In this document: one piece after another, positions 61,475 to 64,000 of the stretch | How positions within the stretch are numbered: position 1 is the first letter of the stretch | How the letters are laid out: every line of letters starts with the position of its first letter | NCBI RefSeq assembly: GCF_002006345.1 | Contig: NZ_LZZM01000223.1 | Coordinates: 53,286-117,285 of the forward strand | Source: Clostridium puniceum | Lineage (GTDB): Bacteria; Bacillota; Clostridia; Clostridiales; Clostridiaceae | Length of the DNA: 64,000 bases | Direction: 5' to 3' | Notes under the pieces: generated by a model | Told to the model about the DNA's origin: nothing | Databases searched by the model: none | What the model saw: only the letters and a program-made list of their open reading frames with translations | Position numbers and translations under genes: made by a program

Positions 61475-62122
61475 TTAACTAGATTTATAGTTGAACTTTG
61501 AATAATTAGAAGAGACTTTTTTTATATTATTTAAGAAGTATATATATAAGATGTCAAATAATGAACAAAAAAAACCAAGAATTAAAATTAATTTATATTC
61601 ATGAAAGACACCATATAAAATAGTAGGAGCTAGAGTACCTATCCATTTATATATTCCAATAGATAGATTTTGACCTTTAAGATTATTCCTATTTACAAGC
61701 ATGTTAATAAATAAGATGGACATTATAAGATTTTGAAGAAATCTCGAATATACTCCTCCTAAGGTTCCAAAGTCTATGAAAAAATAGTATTGAATGAGAA
61801 AAGCCATTAGAAATATTACTATAGTCCAAGGCATGAAATATTTTTTGCTTGTATATTTTGGAAAATGTTGTTTTCCATATCTTAAGTATGTATATACAAT
61901 TATAATATCTAAAAGAAACCAGACTAGGGTGATGAAGGTCTGAAGGTTTAAAATATCGTTTTTTAAATTAATAAAAGAATTAATTGATTCCCAAGCAAAG
62001 TTCAGTGCTAATGCAATAAATGGCATTCCGTAGGTTTTTTCCTTAAAACCTAGAATAATTAATTGAACATAAACCAGTGTCCAGCATATTCCACTCAATA
62101 GTAATAGTAATAGAAATAACAT
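61475..62122 (-). CDS. PaxB-like integral membrane terpene-cyclase homologue
   Basis: The 215-residue protein has about seven membrane spans. GFKEKTYGMPFIALALNFAWES (about 25-46) matches the pattern of fungal PaxB/Pyr4-type membrane terpene cyclases and their bacterial relatives (FKDxTYGM, then N-x-x-W-E), and FDILYIYFL (about 189-197) has their late acidic residue. In Pyr4 a Glu and an Asp at such places are needed for catalysis; here they are Glu45 and Asp190. Substrate unknown; no prenyltransferase is adjacent. GAGGAGG precedes the ATG. A transport or other membrane role is possible. Confidence 0.6.
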   Translation of the reverse strand: MLFLLLLLLSGICWTLVYVQLIILGFKEKTYGMPFIALALNFAWESINSFINLKNDILNLQTFITLVWFLLDIIIVYTYLRYGKQHFPKYTSKKYFMPWTIVIFLMAFLIQYYFFIDFGTLGGVYSRFLQNLIMSILFINMLVNRNNLKGQNLSIGIYKWIGTLAPTILYGVFHEYKLILILGFFCSLFDILYIYFLNNIKKVSSNYSKFNYKSS

Positions 62123-62338
62123 TTTTAGATTTCCTCCTCATATAAAATTTTTAAATGGGTTAATATAAAATATTCAGATACAAGGAAAACTAGACATAAA
62201 TTATTCAGAATATAATGTAATAAATTTTTAGTACAGTGCATATAATTTTATTTATAATTATAATTGTGTTTGAATTTCTGGTAGAAGGAATGGATTTGTA
62301 ATAGTGCAAAAAATATCAAGTAAATATTGCTATGATTT

Positions 62339-62404
62339 TGTCGAAAAATAATCAATGACACATTGTTGAATAATGTAGACTATTTTGTCATATTGTGTTA
62401 TTAT
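62339..62404 (+). promoter_or_regulatory. Promoter of the second small RNA: Spo0A-type box plus extended -10
   Basis: TGTCGAA (62339-62345), TTTTGTCA (62383-62390) and TGTG-T-TATTAT (62394-62404). Box-to--10 distance is 60 bases, against 59 at the 59.8-kb locus; TGTCA-to--10 is 13 bases at both. Confidence 0.55.
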
Positions 62405-62410
62405 ATAAAC

Positions 62411-62519
62411 ATACTAAAGAACATGAAAATGTACAAATGATAGTGATATTAAATATACTAAAGAAATGAAGATAGAAGAACTAAAGTTTAAGGGGTAGCT
62501 ATAATGGCTATCTCTTTTT
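62411..62519 (+). ncRNA. Putative small RNA, paralogue of the 59.9-kb locus
   Basis: A transcript of about 109 bases is predicted. Its 5' end (ACATACTAAAGAACATGAAA) resembles the 5' end at 59.9 kb (CTACACAAAAGAATAAAA), but the body is A/G-rich. ATACTAAAGAA with a following ATGAA occurs twice inside it (near 62410 and 62456). A 10-codon frame lacks a ribosome site. Confidence 0.45.
62491..62519 (+). terminator. Terminator of the second small RNA
   Basis: AGGGGTAGC (62491-62499) pairs with GCTATCTCT (62507-62515, two G-U), then TTTT. Confidence 0.8.
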
Positions 62520-62655
62520 GCGTTAATTTTAATATTATAATAGGCAAATTTATATATTTAATTTAAAAAACTAGAGATTTATAAATAATTTTGATTAAAT
62601 TATTAAACTCTAAAAAAATGATTTAAAAAAATAAGTAATATGGTATTTGAATCAA

Positions 62656-62666
62656 TATGTTATAAT
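62656..62666 (+). promoter_or_regulatory. Extended -10 promoter for the GH113-like gene
   Basis: TATG-T-TATAAT is an exact extended -10, about 90 bases before the ATG at 62756. Confidence 0.6.
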
Positions 62667-62755
62667 AGGATATATTTGTTAAGATAAGTCGTAGAAGTTG
62701 ATTTATAAAATGGCAATTAATTTTTTGAATATATTATAATTTCAAGGGGGAAAAA

Positions 62756-63871
62756 ATGACTAAAACAAGGATAATCATAACAATTATTATATTAAGTATA
62801 TTTTTAGGTGCTTTTTATAGTTATAAAATTAATGTTAATTCTAGAGGTGTAATTAATGAAATGATTAATAAAGTAGAGGGAAAGACATTAAATGCTAAAT
62901 TCGGAACAAAAATCAAATCGGGTAACTTATCTACTGATTATAATATGGAACAAGTACTTAAAGATATAGATAAGCTTGAATTAAATACTTTAAATGTTCC
63001 TGTAGTAATAAATATTGATAATAGAACTTCAAGTAATATGACTGTAGATAGTTATAGTGAAAAGCGTGCGATAGAATTAATTAAAAAATTAAGATGGAAG
63101 AAGATAAATATAATATTAGAACCTTATCCATGGATAGAAAATGGAAGTGTAGGAGAAACAGTTTGGAAGCCTGATAATATAAATGACTTTTTTTATAATT
63201 GGACGCATAATGTTTTGGATGTTTTGATTAAGGATGTTGCTGTGCCTTATCATGTGGATGCATTTAACATAGGTACAAGCTTTGTTAATATGGAAGATAA
63301 TGAAGGTTATATGTGTGACATGATAGATTATGTTAGAAAACAATATAAAGGTTTAATAACTTATAGAACAAATTTTTGGATTACTGCAATAGAATGGGAG
63401 CCTAATTTAACTAATAAATACGAAAAGAAATTAAATAATATATTCTTTTCAAAATTAGACTTTATTTCTATAGCATCATATTTTGAACTTACTAATAATG
63501 AAACTAATACTGTAGAAGATTTGGAAAAAGCGTTGGAAAGTTCAACAATATATAATAGAAAACAAAATATAAAACAGGAAATAAAGAATTTTTATGATAA
63601 ATGGAACAAACCAATTTTCTTTGGTGAGTTAGGTTTTCCTAGAACCAATAAAGCTTCAGTTGCTCCATATGATCCGCAAATTTCTCATATTAGTAATAAT
63701 CAAGAGCAAGCAAATTGTTTTGAAGCGTATAGAAGAGCTTTTGAAAATGAATCTTGGCATCTTGGATTTTCAATATTTGCTATAGGTGAAACAAGTGGTG
63801 ATAAGATGTATTATCCGAGTGAAGAAAGTAGTGAAATTATAAGAAAGTGGTATTTACAGAGAAGGGATTAA
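62756..63871 (+). CDS. GH113-like glycosidase, extracytoplasmic
   Basis: A basic start and hydrophobic run (IIITIIILSIFLGAFYSY, about 6-23) anchor or export the 371-residue protein. The rest looks like a TIM-barrel glycosidase of the GH113 (beta-mannanase) type: ILEPYPWIENGSVGETVWKP, NDFFYNW, and GELGFPRTNKASVAPYDPQ near residue 288, whose Glu would be the nucleophile. The usual acid/base strand (GxE) reads FNIGTSFVNME (about 170-179), with Ser in place of Glu. It may be inactive or use the nearby Glu. AGGGGG precedes the ATG. Confidence 0.65.
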   Translation: MTKTRIIITIIILSIFLGAFYSYKINVNSRGVINEMINKVEGKTLNAKFGTKIKSGNLSTDYNMEQVLKDIDKLELNTLNVPVVINIDNRTSSNMTVDSYSEKRAIELIKKLRWKKINIILEPYPWIENGSVGETVWKPDNINDFFYNWTHNVLDVLIKDVAVPYHVDAFNIGTSFVNMEDNEGYMCDMIDYVRKQYKGLITYRTNFWITAIEWEPNLTNKYEKKLNNIFFSKLDFISIASYFELTNNETNTVEDLEKALESSTIYNRKQNIKQEIKNFYDKWNKPIFFGELGFPRTNKASVAPYDPQISHISNNQEQANCFEAYRRAFENESWHLGFSIFAIGETSGDKMYYPSEESSEIIRKWYLQRRD

Positions 63872-63889
63872 TTAAATAAGATTTTGTTG

Positions 63890-64000
63890 ATTATATATAT
63901 TCTAAAAAAATTTTGTTCATTAAGATTTAATTTCTATATTAGAGTGATTGGATAAGACAACCAACTAAATTATGAACTTTCTTAATTAGAACTTATATAG
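63890..64000. repeat. Dispersed palindromic element, copy 2 (cut by window edge)
   Basis: It matches 56725-56834 except for one substitution (A for G) and one extra A in an A-run, and continues to the last base of the window. It begins 19 bases after the GH113-like stop codon. Confidence 0.85.

Larger units (their letters stand above)
62123..62755 (+). other. Long gap with second small-RNA locus
   Basis: 633 bases without a supported protein gene. It holds the Spo0A-type box, extended -10 and terminator of the locus described separately, and the extended -10 of the downstream glycosidase gene. Confidence 0.55.

Noticed and set aside
1..64000. CRISPR arrays, tRNA/rRNA genes, insertion sequences, prophage
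   Set aside because: No regularly spaced repeats, no tRNA T-loop patterns, and no transposase or phage structural proteins were found on either strand.

Overview
The window is a stretch of a low-GC Firmicute chromosome, almost certainly Clostridium sensu stricto. The AT-rich codon use, the AGGAGG ribosome sites, the order smc-ftsY-ylxM-ffh-rpsP, codY next to topA, spoVS, the YlmC sporulation protein and a butyrate kinase all fit a butyrate-forming, spore-forming clostridium of the C. beijerinckii / C. butyricum type. The species is not fixed by what I can see. No tRNA, rRNA, insertion sequence, prophage or CRISPR array was recognised.

Positions 1-46,500 are a dense, almost entirely + strand housekeeping block. 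It starts with the tail of an Elp3-like radical SAM protein, then chromosome condensation and protein targeting (smc, ftsY, ylxM, ffh), ribosome building and tRNA/rRNA care (rpsP, khpA, rimM, trmD, rplS, rbgA, rnhB), DNA uptake and topology (comM, dprA, topA, with yraN alone on the - strand), the global regulator codY, translation (rpsB, tsf, pyrH, frr), lipid and isoprenoid synthesis (uppS, cdsA, dxr, ispG, with the site-2 protease rseP), then rimP-nusA-ylxR-ylxQ-infB-rbfA-nrnA-truB-ribF, rpsO-pnp, an M16 peptidase, ylmC, an aspartokinase, a ClpP-like protease, rny, spoVS, ptsH and purB. Many units have clear sigma-A promoters (TTGxxx-17-TAxxxT), leader hairpins and intrinsic terminators.

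Positions 46,500-55,200 hold an amidase-like gene on the - strand, a TPR gene, a complete riboflavin operon (ribD-ribE-ribBA-ribH) under an FMN riboswitch, and a butyrate kinase without its usual phosphotransbutyrylase partner.

Positions 55,200-64,000 are looser and look accessory: a choline-binding-repeat protein, a DEDDh exonuclease, several small unknown genes, an rRNA methyltransferase, a signal peptidase, a PaxB-like integral membrane terpene-cyclase homologue and a GH113-like glycosidase. The gaps here are long and hold non-coding signals. Two paralogous putative small-RNA loci (59.8-60.0 kb and 62.3-62.5 kb) share a Spo0A-type box, a TTTTGTCA block and a TGTGT extended -10 at matching spacing; one encodes a C-rich transcript. 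A 110-bp palindromic element occurs twice (56.7 kb and the right edge).

Other notable points are two genes (khpA, topA) whose Shine-Dalgarno sequence is separated from the AUG by a hairpin, a ylmC ribosome site built into a terminator hairpin, a G8 tract inside buk, and 9-residue repeats at the N-terminus of TruB. All statements rest on reading the sequence; no searches were run.
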